This document shows positions 4,094 to 11,309 of a stretch of DNA of 12,176 nucleotides, piece after piece. A program made the position numbers and the translations under genes. Below the pieces are notes generated by a model. That model saw nothing but the letters and a program-made list of their open reading frames with translations. It was not told the origin of the DNA and made no database searches. The stretch spans positions 1 to 12,176 of the forward strand of contig JBLHRR010000165.1 in NCBI GenBank assembly GCA_047626155.1, given 5' to 3'. This DNA is from CALGLS01 sp047626155 (lineage in GTDB: Bacteria > Bacteroidota > Bacteroidia > Chitinophagales > Saprospiraceae). Position 1 is the first letter of the stretch, and each line of letters begins with the position of its first letter.

Positions 4094-6973
4094 ATGAATT
4101 TATTTTCACTATTTAAAAAGAGAAAAAATGGAGGTAAATCTTTAAATTCAGAATTAAATTTTATTGAACACGAAATTGATAATTTTTTCATGGTAAAACT
4201 TCCATTTGATTGGATATCGTATAGGAGCTCTATTCGTATATCATTTTTTAACAGGAATTGTATTTGCGTAATTTTCTTTCTAATTGCGCTAAGTAATGTT
4301 GCCTTAACTCAAAATGGTTTGGTAAAATATCAAATTATTGATGTATCAAATGGTCGATTAATTCCTGCACGGTTGACGGTACTCAAAGAGGGGATGCCTT
4401 TTAATGTTGGGGTGGAATCTCAACTACAAATAGCAAGTCGAGATAATACTATATATACTGCAAGTGGGACTGGTGATTTTTCACTTCCTCCTGGGAAATA
4501 TGAATTTTGGTTTGGAAAGGGGATGGAGTATTCGGTCGATGTCAGGCAAGTAGAAATCTATTCTGATTCGACTATATTTATTTCTGCTACTTTGAAAAAG
4601 GAAATTAACACCGATGGATTTGTCGGTGGCGATATGCATTTGCATACGGTTACGAATTCGGGACATGGAGATGCTAACTTAACCGAACGAATAATTTCTT
4701 GTGCGGCGGAAGGGTTAGATTGGGTTGTCGCAACGGATCATAATTTTCTTTCAGACTATGAACCTTACATGAGGGATGCTGGATTATTGGGGTTAATGAA
4801 AACTACTATAGGAAATGAAGTAAGTACTCCAATCGGGCATTTTAATACTTTTCCCTTGGATGCTAATAGTGAGCCAGTAGAGAGTAAAATTAAAAACGGA
4901 AATATATTGTTTGAAAATATTCGTTCAGCAACAAAGAACAATGTTGTGATTCAAATCAATCACCCCCGATGGGTTATTGCTGATTATTTTAATACGAAAG
5001 GTTTGGATGTGTATTTTGGAAATGTGGCAAAGGAGAAAGAATGGAGTTGGGATTTTGATACGTATGAAGTGTTGAATGAAAATTATCAATTGGGATGGAC
5101 CACCGCGCCTGGCAATTTACAGTCTGTAAAACGAGATTGGTTTAATATGATGAACAGAGGTATTCGGAAAACAGGGGTTGGAAACTCAGATAGTCACACG
5201 GTGGTAAGTTCAATTGCAGGAGTTCCCCGAAGTTATATTTTGAGTTCTACAGATGTAGCGAGTGATATTGACGAAAAGGAAATAGCTAAAAATATTAAAA
5301 CACAACGAGTGACTGTGGCCTGTGGTATATTTCCCCAAATTATGGTCGATGGGAAAAATGCAATAGGAGAAACTTTTTCTAGTGAAAATAAAACAATACA
5401 ATTACAACTAAAGGTTCAAGCGGCATCTTGGGTCAGTTGTTCCAAAGCAGCGTTAGTGAAAAATGGAGTAGTTATTCAAGAGTTTGATTTGAAGCGAAAG
5501 GGAAGTGCCGTTTGTTTGGACACTTTAATTACTGTTCAACCTGACAAAGATAGTTGGTATATTTTGATTGCTCATGGCGACCAAGCTATGTTTCCAATGG
5601 TTGGGAAAATAGATCGCCCTGTAAAACCGCTAGGATTTACCAATGCTGTTTGGATAGATGCGGATGGGAATGATGAAATATTAAGTGTATTCGATTACGC
5701 TAAAAGAGTAGTAGATAAAAACGATAACAATATAAAGACTTTAACTCAAGCACTTGAAAAAGAACGGGAGATTATTCCTTATGCGTTTTTTTATTTGTTT
5801 TCTAATAAAAACAAGAATGCAGTTGCTGTTGCAAAAGCTTTTTTTAAAAATGCAAATACAGAGCAAAGAAGAATGCTCTTTAGAGAGTTGGCAAAGACAA
5901 ATATGGAAGGCGCACAAAAGGTGTTAGAAGGTTTTCAGAAAGAAAATTTGACCCCTTTGGAAGGGGTAGTTTTGGCATCGTATGTATATTTCCCATTGCG
6001 GAAAAATAGAGTTTCGAATTTTAAGAAAAGAAAAAATACAAAGCTGGATGAGCATTTGAATTATTTGGAAACTAAATTTACTTATATCCATTCAGGAGCT
6101 ATTCAACATCAAGCATTAATAGGATGGAATATAAAAAATATACTTCCGAATAAATGGGAAAATATAACAGCGGATAAAAATGCAGTCTTTAATTTTACCA
6201 AAAAGTCAGAAGGTTCTTATTTTCTGAAAAGTAATTGGAAGATGCGAAAGGATACTACGCTTTATTTTTACCTACAATGCAATGAAAAGGTGAGCTATTG
6301 GTTGAATGGGAAAATGATGAATACAAAAAATACTATTTCGGATTTTGATATTTCCAAAAGAATGATTCCATTTTATTTGAAAAAAGGAAGTAATGAATTA
6401 ATCCTGCAATTGTCTTCAGCTAAAGAAAGCAGTATTTGTTTTCATCAAGCAAGTGAAGATATGCTCATTGATCCGCAGATAAAAATTGAGGAAGTAGAAC
6501 ATCTGGGAAAAAATAAATCTGTAGAATATTTAACGGACTATCATTTTAAATATCATGGATTTGGAGAGGCTTTGATTGATGGCTATCGTGGGACAACAGA
6601 TCATAAAAGCCAACTATGGCAAGGTTGGGAAGGAATTGATGCTGAGCTTGTTTTGAATTTGGGAAAAGAGCAATTGATAAAAGAAATCCAAATTGGTGTT
6701 TTGGTAAGTCAAGATTCTTGGATCTTTTCCCCTGCGAGCCTTGAAGTATTAGTATCAAATGATGGAGAGAATTTCACTTCTGTTTTTGTTGAAAAATTAG
6801 ATGCACTTACTTCGAGTGCTCCCCAAGTAAAAACGATAGGAGGTGAGATTTTACCACAAAGAGCAAAGTTTATTAAAGTCATTGCGAAAAAAATTGAATC
6901 TATTCCTGAATGGCATTCTAACAAAGGAAATAATGGTTCGTGGATTTTTCTGGATGAAGTGATTGTGCAGTAA
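4094..6973 (+). CDS. Exported PHP-type metallohydrolase (CehA/McbA-like) with C-terminal discoidin-like domain
   Basis: This 959-residue protein contains a PHP-superfamily metal-dependent hydrolase domain at about 176-415. Candidate metal ligands are H182 and H184 (DMHLH), D215 and H216 (TDHN), E242 (GNE), H249, H290 (NHPRW) and D366/H368 (SDSH). This order is typical of the CehA/McbA group, some members of which act on carbamate or phosphoester-like bonds; the substrate here cannot be predicted. Residues 75-170 look like a beta-rich carboxypeptidase-regulatory-like domain. A long middle part (about 420-810) is unassigned, and about 815-959 resembles an F5/8 type C (discoidin) carbohydrate-binding domain (LVLNLGKEQ, SNDGENF, WIFLDEVIV). 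A hydrophobic segment at 56-71 followed by ALTQ looks like a signal peptide, but 55 residues precede it. The ATG at 4190 (residue 33) gives a more normal signal peptide. The first 32 or so residues, soluble and Lys-rich, may come from another gene. There is no T9SS tail. Confidence 0.78.
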   Translation: MNLFSLFKKRKNGGKSLNSELNFIEHEIDNFFMVKLPFDWISYRSSIRISFFNRNCICVIFFLIALSNVALTQNGLVKYQIIDVSNGRLIPARLTVLKEGMPFNVGVESQLQIASRDNTIYTASGTGDFSLPPGKYEFWFGKGMEYSVDVRQVEIYSDSTIFISATLKKEINTDGFVGGDMHLHTVTNSGHGDANLTERIISCAAEGLDWVVATDHNFLSDYEPYMRDAGLLGLMKTTIGNEVSTPIGHFNTFPLDANSEPVESKIKNGNILFENIRSATKNNVVIQINHPRWVIADYFNTKGLDVYFGNVAKEKEWSWDFDTYEVLNENYQLGWTTAPGNLQSVKRDWFNMMNRGIRKTGVGNSDSHTVVSSIAGVPRSYILSSTDVASDIDEKEIAKNIKTQRVTVACGIFPQIMVDGKNAIGETFSSENKTIQLQLKVQAASWVSCSKAALVKNGVVIQEFDLKRKGSAVCLDTLITVQPDKDSWYILIAHGDQAMFPMVGKIDRPVKPLGFTNAVWIDADGNDEILSVFDYAKRVVDKNDNNIKTLTQALEKEREIIPYAFFYLFSNKNKNAVAVAKAFFKNANTEQRRMLFRELAKTNMEGAQKVLEGFQKENLTPLEGVVLASYVYFPLRKNRVSNFKKRKNTKLDEHLNYLETKFTYIHSGAIQHQALIGWNIKNILPNKWENITADKNAVFNFTKKSEGSYFLKSNWKMRKDTTLYFYLQCNEKVSYWLNGKMMNTKNTISDFDISKRMIPFYLKKGSNELILQLSSAKESSICFHQASEDMLIDPQIKIEEVEHLGKNKSVEYLTDYHFKYHGFGEALIDGYRGTTDHKSQLWQGWEGIDAELVLNLGKEQLIKEIQIGVLVSQDSWIFSPASLEVLVSNDGENFTSVFVEKLDALTSSAPQVKTIGGEILPQRAKFIKVIAKKIESIPEWHSNKGNNGSWIFLDEVIVQ

Positions 6974-6985
6974 ATTATCTAACCT

Positions 6986-7390
6986 CTACTTTATGAACCA
7001 ACTCGCGGAAGTGCCGTACCGCAAGCGGCACCGTATCCAGCCATCTAAGGTTTTCAATTTCTGAAAACCCGTAGCATGTTTGAAATAATGAACCCAACCT
7101 CGCATCAGTTAATTGAGTAGAATGTTTGATAGCAAGGGGCTAAGTGGGCCGCCTTGAGGAGTTCCCGCCTCTCTTTGGTTAACCCACGCCACCCAGCAAT
7201 ATTCCACTGCTCAGATAACAGCGGATGAGTCGGAGCAACATCTTATCATTGATCTTGCGACGTAGCAATCCCATCGGCTTATCGTAATTGACCCGATCGA
7301 AAAACGATTTCAAATCTAAGTCTATCACATCTTGATAACCTGCGTTGATGTACTCTTTGGCTTGATCCAGCGCTCCATGCGCACTCCGAT
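6986..7390 (-). pseudogene. ltrA: Decayed group II intron reverse transcriptase/maturase
   Basis: Translated on the - strand, 7388-7186 reads like the RT finger/palm entry of intron-encoded proteins: RSAHGALDQAKEYI, then DLDLKSFFDRVNYDK and LLRRKINDK. One extra base near 7183-7185 shifts the frame and creates a stop at 7181-7179. The next frame continues AGTPQGGPLSPLLSNILLN (to 7112), the conserved GTPQGG block. A deletion then removes the YADD catalytic region and the rest of the palm. The sequence resumes at 7105 as MRGWVHYFKHATGFQ and DGWIRCRLRY of the maturase (X) region, then loses similarity and stops at 6986. It has a frameshift, lacks its active site and cannot encode a working RT. 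The family identification rests on these motifs and is firm. Confidence 0.85.
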
Positions 7391-7466
7391 CTCCCTAGAG
7401 TTTTGAGATGCTCTCTCAAAATAATTCCTTAACTTTGAAGGAATTAGGTGCCCATTCTGGGCACAC
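6986..7466 (-). mobile_element. Group II intron remnant, copy B (5' end fused to RT fragment)
   Basis: On the - strand from 7466 the same 76-nt intron 5' end as in copies A and C runs to 7391, with four base differences from copy A. It is joined to a reverse-transcriptase fragment (7390-7112), which after another deletion is joined to a maturase fragment (from 7105). Domains V and VI were not found, and the remnant fades out 12 bp after the stop of the PHP gene. Its orientation is antisense to the flanking genes. A compact GTGCCG/CGGCAC hairpin near 7012-7032 lies at its degraded 3' edge. Confidence 0.75.
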
Positions 7467-7570
7467 ACACAATGTGCATTTCGATCAGTAGGGCTAAACG
7501 CCCGACCGCTGTATGCACTCCCGTCCTGTGCAATAATAAATTTAGCAGTTAACATATAAAATAAAATAAA
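7467..7570 (+). other. Leader of the M60 peptidase gene
   Basis: This 104-bp stretch has several short inverted repeats (GGGC/GCCC around TAAAC near 7488-7500, and GTGCAT with ATGCAC further out) and ends in a very A-rich run before the ATG. It is the upstream exon side of intron copy B. It does not share the 17-bp flank found with copies A and C, so copy B occupies a different target. No promoter element is clear. Confidence 0.3.
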
Positions 7571-10300
7571 ATGAGAAAAATATTATTAATCAGTTTCCTT
7601 CTGATGCTTTTTACTGGCTACAGCTTTGGTCAATGTGGTATTAATGAAGTTGAAGTGAGAGTAGAAATTGCTACCGATAATTGGGGCTACGAAACTTCCT
7701 GGGCCTTGACCGATCTAATAGGCACGGTCATCATACAAGGTGGCCAAGGAGGTGTTTACGAAAACAACACCAGCTACTCAGACAGCATCTGTGTTCTTGC
7801 TGATGGTTGCTTTTTCTTCGAGATCTATGATACCTACGGAGATGGCATTTATGCTCCTAACGGGTATGAGCTTTATGTAGACGAGATTCTTATTTCTAGC
7901 GGTGCCAATGACATTGAAAATTACGCCATTGAGATTGTTAATTGTCCGGATCCATGTGGCATAATACTTAATGCTCTGAATGATCTTCAAGGACACATCA
8001 ATGGAACAATGACTCTTAGCACTAATGATCTGACACTGATCAGAAATATCTTCGTTCAATTCCCAGAATGTCTAGCCGAAAGTGAATCTATAATATTGCT
8101 TGGTAAAAGTGTAGTTGAAGATTATGATGATCAAATTGGGGCACTTTTTACAACTCCTAACACCGAAAACGGCTTTTCGAAGGACCCTACAGCCGCTCCC
8201 GGTCTAGAAGTGGAACGGGCAATGCTTGCGCTTCAGCAGGGAATATTCGATCATGTATTCACACCAGAGGTTTACGCAGATTATCCGCAGCACATTAATG
8301 ATTGGCAATTCAATTCGTGCTACAGCTTCCCTGGATATGTTGACCCGCCAGAAGATTCATCCGTAAGCAATTCAATACTGATCCGTGCAAATTTCAAAGA
8401 CCCGGATGGGATGAATCCGTATTTCGATATTAATGGAGATGGAACCAATCACGCCCTTCGACCTACCGGACTGTATTTATCTCCCGGAAGTATAGCCAGC
8501 GTTACTGTACCGGATAGCCTGGTTGGACAAAACTATTATGTTAGAGTGGGTTCACATGAATGGGATCTGACCATCAGACCCATATTTAAGCGATTGGACA
8601 GGATATCGAGGAAGTTTCCAATCGATTCAACGACAATAGAGGTTTTCAATCCGTTTGGAGGAGCAATTTCTGTTCTTGTTCCCTACGGAGCCAACGATGG
8701 TATTGTCGAGATCAGCGTGAGCAACGGTGTGGAAGCCCCTTTCTTTTCGCTGAAGTCATTTTATGAAACACCTGACTTCAACGCAGAACTGAGCAAGCCC
8801 GGACCTTGGGCTGTTTTTGAGACAGACAATGTTATGTACACCATTCCTAAGCATTCCATTGTACCTGGTCAATATGACCTCATGCAAGCCATGCTGGACT
8901 GGGACTCGGCTTTACAGGGTGTTAATTCCATTATGGCCAGACAGATAATTCCCGACAAACACAATATGTATATGATCGCTGATATAACCATCAGACATAA
9001 CGTATATTCAATCGGTTATCCGATGTCGAACACCCCGCTGAACTATACCAGTGTCCCTGGCCCGGCTTACTTTGTTAACGGTCCGGGACCTGATGATGAG
9101 ACAAACTTTCATGAATCCGGACATGCATTGGCGATGTCCAAGTTTCCGGGTGAGGTTGAGGCTTTGGTTAATTTTCCGTACATCATGGCTATGAATTATG
9201 GCCTAAATGTAGACTTGAATGAAGCGGTGAATTACAGCTTTGTTCCTAACACCTTTGACATCGATAAAACAGCAACCCATAGAATGGTGTCCAATAGTTT
9301 TGGGTCAGAGAGAGAGATTGCGAACGCTACAACAAACGAGGTACGCTACCAGCATAGAGGTTACGGACATTATTTTGAAATAGTCAACATGCTTGGCTGG
9401 TGTCCGATTAGAAGCTTCTGGAAGCAGGAATTCATCGACTTTGAAAACGGAATCGATCATGGCATTAATAACCAAGACATTGACGGCAGAATAATCAGAA
9501 TGTCCGTTGCCGCACAAGCTGATCTGCGTCCCTTATTCCATGTTTTTGGAATTCTCCCGCAAGATTCAATTGCTCTGCAAGACACGTTGACTCAAATCAA
9601 CGTTCTACCTTCTCTCACGATCTACAATAGACTACAAGACTACTTCGACCTGATTCCGGAAGACAACACCGCATTTATCAATTACGCCCTGTTCGTATAT
9701 CCGAATCTGTATACGGATGGTCCAACAGCCAATCCTGATTACGGGGTAGGTTGGCATTATCAGAAGTCATTAACCTACGATTCAGCCGAAGCCCAGCAAC
9801 GAGCTGATATCCTACAGTCCATTATAGATCTCTATTATCCAAACGGTGAACCTACAGGCAATGGAAATCCAGACGTTTGCTGCTTACTGGATACCATGAA
9901 CGTCAACATGGTAAATGAAGAGGTCATAGTGACGGGAGGCGTAGAACCCTTTGATATTTCAATTGACATAACTGGAAATATTCAGACCGTAACAGTCGTA
10001 GATTTTGATGGATGTGAATCCACTGTTCAATACACAGTCAGTGGTTTGTCTGAAGAAGACATGGAGGGGATAAGAATATACCCCAATCCTGCTTCGACAG
10101 AAATCTATATTGATTTGACAGGAAGTAGTAACCAAATAGAGAGTTTACAAATGGTTTCGATTAATGGTCAGGTATTAAAGCATTATCGAAAAGCTGATCA
10201 TGTAATAGATATATCTACGCTAAGTGAAGGTGTGTATATACTGCAAATCGAATTGGCTGGTGGTGTACGAATTAATAAACGAGTTTTGGTTTTGAGGTAG
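7571..10300 (+). CDS. Secreted M60-family zinc metallopeptidase with T9SS sorting domain
   Basis: A 909-residue secreted protease. Order: signal peptide 1-20 (ending SFGQ); a beta domain at about 22-125 with the YDTYGDGI motif common in Bacteroidota surface proteins; a linker; the M60 (enhancin-like) region from about 298, with its beta-rich N-part (RPTGLYLSPG, then VLVPYGAN); and the zinc site H514-E515-S-G-H518 with the downstream glutamate in GEVEALVN (E528), fitting the HExxH...E pattern of M60. About 777-825 (GGVEPFDISI, DFDGCESTVQYTV) looks like a single degenerate SprB-type repeat. The tail from about 834 (IRIYPNPAS to KRVLVLR) is a type A T9SS C-terminal domain, so the product is moved across the outer membrane and either anchored or released. 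M60 peptidases are known to cut mucin-like O-glycoproteins; the substrate here is unknown. By eye the gene is richer in G+C than the PHP gene before it, which may mean a separate origin. Confidence 0.87.
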   Translation: MRKILLISFLLMLFTGYSFGQCGINEVEVRVEIATDNWGYETSWALTDLIGTVIIQGGQGGVYENNTSYSDSICVLADGCFFFEIYDTYGDGIYAPNGYELYVDEILISSGANDIENYAIEIVNCPDPCGIILNALNDLQGHINGTMTLSTNDLTLIRNIFVQFPECLAESESIILLGKSVVEDYDDQIGALFTTPNTENGFSKDPTAAPGLEVERAMLALQQGIFDHVFTPEVYADYPQHINDWQFNSCYSFPGYVDPPEDSSVSNSILIRANFKDPDGMNPYFDINGDGTNHALRPTGLYLSPGSIASVTVPDSLVGQNYYVRVGSHEWDLTIRPIFKRLDRISRKFPIDSTTIEVFNPFGGAISVLVPYGANDGIVEISVSNGVEAPFFSLKSFYETPDFNAELSKPGPWAVFETDNVMYTIPKHSIVPGQYDLMQAMLDWDSALQGVNSIMARQIIPDKHNMYMIADITIRHNVYSIGYPMSNTPLNYTSVPGPAYFVNGPGPDDETNFHESGHALAMSKFPGEVEALVNFPYIMAMNYGLNVDLNEAVNYSFVPNTFDIDKTATHRMVSNSFGSEREIANATTNEVRYQHRGYGHYFEIVNMLGWCPIRSFWKQEFIDFENGIDHGINNQDIDGRIIRMSVAAQADLRPLFHVFGILPQDSIALQDTLTQINVLPSLTIYNRLQDYFDLIPEDNTAFINYALFVYPNLYTDGPTANPDYGVGWHYQKSLTYDSAEAQQRADILQSIIDLYYPNGEPTGNGNPDVCCLLDTMNVNMVNEEVIVTGGVEPFDISIDITGNIQTVTVVDFDGCESTVQYTVSGLSEEDMEGIRIYPNPASTEIYIDLTGSSNQIESLQMVSINGQVLKHYRKADHVIDISTLSEGVYILQIELAGGVRINKRVLVLR

Positions 10301-10340
10301 AGATAGCCAATATAATAAGAACTGCATAGAATCGAGTAGC

Positions 10341-10412
10341 GCTGGGGTGACCAAATTTAGCCACCCCAGCCCTCTCATACCACAGAGCCGTACGGGTCGC
10401 GTACCTGACGGT
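10341..10412 (-). ncRNA. Group II intron domains V and VI
   Basis: On the - strand, 10412-10379 is a 34-nt element starting ACCGTCAGG and ending CTGTGGT, directly after the maturase stop codon; length and position fit domain V. The lower stem has at least two mismatches (C-T and A-C), so the catalytic fold may be weak. After ATGAGAGG comes domain VI, with a 9-bp stem GCTGGGGTG/CACCCCAGC (10370-10362 and 10349-10341) and an A-containing internal loop that could hold the branch point. Confidence 0.6.
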
Positions 10413-10644
10413 TCACTCAACCCTTTTCCTATATTTAAGCTTCAAATAATACGACAAGAACGAGATGTAGCCTCTTTGTTGTAAACGCAGCTCTGTAACC
10501 GTAGTACCCATTACAGGACCACATGCTAAATGCCAATCTCCCTTCCGAGCGTAAGCATAACGACGCGCCCAAGCGGACTAACACCCAACTGGAGAAAAGC
10601 ACGCAACCTCCGCTTTGGTTTCTTCCATTGCTTCCAGAAGTACC
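10413..10644 (-). pseudogene. ltrA: C-terminal fragment of group II intron maturase
   Basis: The - strand from 10642 reads YFWKQWKKPKRRLRAFLQ then LGVSPL in one frame. A one-base shift near 10570-10575 follows, after which it continues ARRYAYARKGDWH, LACGPVMGTTVTELRLQQRG and SFLSYYLKLKYRKRVE to a TGA at 10415-10413. This is the maturase and C-terminal region of intron-encoded proteins, ending just before domain V as is usual. All RT blocks are missing and the frame is broken. It is nonfunctional as a protein. Confidence 0.82.
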
Positions 10645-10736
10645 TCCCTAGAGTTTTGAGATGCTGTCTCAAAATAATTCCTTAACTTGAGAGGAATTAG
10701 GTGCCCATTCTGGGCACACATAATATATTATCCTCC
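10588..10736. repeat. 149-bp direct repeat, second copy (first at 3877-4025)
   Basis: Same orientation and one mismatch relative to 3877-4025. Here the repeat passes smoothly into the rest of the maturase fragment on its left side, so this copy is closer to the parent structure. The first copy is cut at this point. Confidence 0.92.
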
Positions 10737-10788
10737 TACCTCTCCAATTAATCATCCTTTTAACTGAAATTTTCATTATTTTTATCCC

Positions 10789-11232
10789 ATGCAATTGAGA
10801 AAAAAAATACTAAGTTTTTTACTTTTAACCATCTACCTATTGGTAGTCGTACATCATAGTGTCTCGCATTCTCATAGTTCGGATTTTGATGGTGTACCAG
10901 TATCGGAATCCTCTCACAAGCATGAAAATTTCAAAGAAGTTCACCACGAACATCAATTTCATGTTGGTATATTCCACCTTTTAGTGCATTTGTTTGAAAG
11001 TATTAATCACGCAGATGACTTTGCAGATGAACATTTACTGGTTGTTCAAAAATCTTCTACCAAAAAAGTTGTTGACTATAACAATTCTGTAAATACATAC
11101 ATTTATGGGCAAGACGTATTGGTATTCGAGGTGGATGCTGAATCCCTGCCAGACCCGCCTTACCACTTATCTCTTTTACAAAAATTAAAACTTCCGAGTA
11201 CTCCACTTAGAGCACCTCCCTCATTAGTCTAA
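10789..11232 (+). CDS. Small His-rich exported protein of a metal efflux locus
   Basis: The 147-residue protein has a basic start (RKK) and a hydrophobic segment at about 8-22, which could be a signal peptide or an anchor. It is followed by many histidines (HHSVSHSHSS, SSHKHENF, VHHEHQFH), a short hydrophobic patch (IFHLLVHLFESINH) and a proline-rich C-terminus (LPSTPLRAPPSLV). I know no enzyme motif here. The histidine clusters and position 77 bp upstream of an RND efflux adaptor, on the same strand, suggest a periplasmic metal-binding helper for Zn, Cu, Co, Ni or similar, as seen at the head of several Bacteroidota metal-efflux operons. The leader lies on the exon side of intron copy C and shares 17 bp with the leader of the PHP gene. 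Confidence 0.7.
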   Translation: MQLRKKILSFLLLTIYLLVVVHHSVSHSHSSDFDGVPVSESSHKHENFKEVHHEHQFHVGIFHLLVHLFESINHADDFADEHLLVVQKSSTKKVVDYNNSVNTYIYGQDVLVFEVDAESLPDPPYHLSLLQKLKLPSTPLRAPPSLV

Positions 11233-11244
11233 TCTTATCAGTTA

Positions 11245-11280
11245 GGGACAGACAATCCTTTGTCCCGTTCAATCATTTTT
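11245..11280 (+). terminator. Possible weak terminator or attenuator between the His-rich and adaptor genes
   Basis: A 6-bp stem GGGACA/TGTCCC (11245-11250 and 11261-11266) with a 10-nt loop is followed by a T run only 9 nt later (11276-11280). The gap before the T run makes full termination doubtful. It may lower expression of the adaptor relative to the first gene, or act as an mRNA processing hairpin. Confidence 0.3.
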
Positions 11281-11309
11281 AATTTTTTAAACTAAAAGAA
11301 TTAGACAAT

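Larger units (their letters stand above)
10331..10719 (-). mobile_element. ltrA: Internally deleted group II intron, copy C (both ends retained)
   Basis: From 10719 on the - strand: intron 5' end GTGTGCCC with 76 nt (to 10644), the same left breakpoint as copies A and B, then the C-terminal part of the intron-encoded protein (to 10413), domain V (10412-10379), domain VI (10370-10341) and an end of the form CTACTCGAT at 10331. The internal deletion removed most of domains I-IV and the RT. Its 3' end lies 30 bp after the stop of the M60 peptidase gene, antisense to it. The exact termini are inferred from family patterns, not from an empty site. Confidence 0.75.

Noticed and set aside
7325..7555. 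- strand frame of 76 codons running through the copy B 5' end
   Set aside because: It crosses leader, intron 5' end and RT fragment in a frame different from the RT frame. No protein motif is seen.
10379..10412. Reading domain V on the + strand (GAGCCGT...ACGGTTC)
   Set aside because: The + strand also looks domain-V-like because the element is nearly palindromic. The maturase stop, domain VI and the CTACTCGAT end are all ordered on the - strand.
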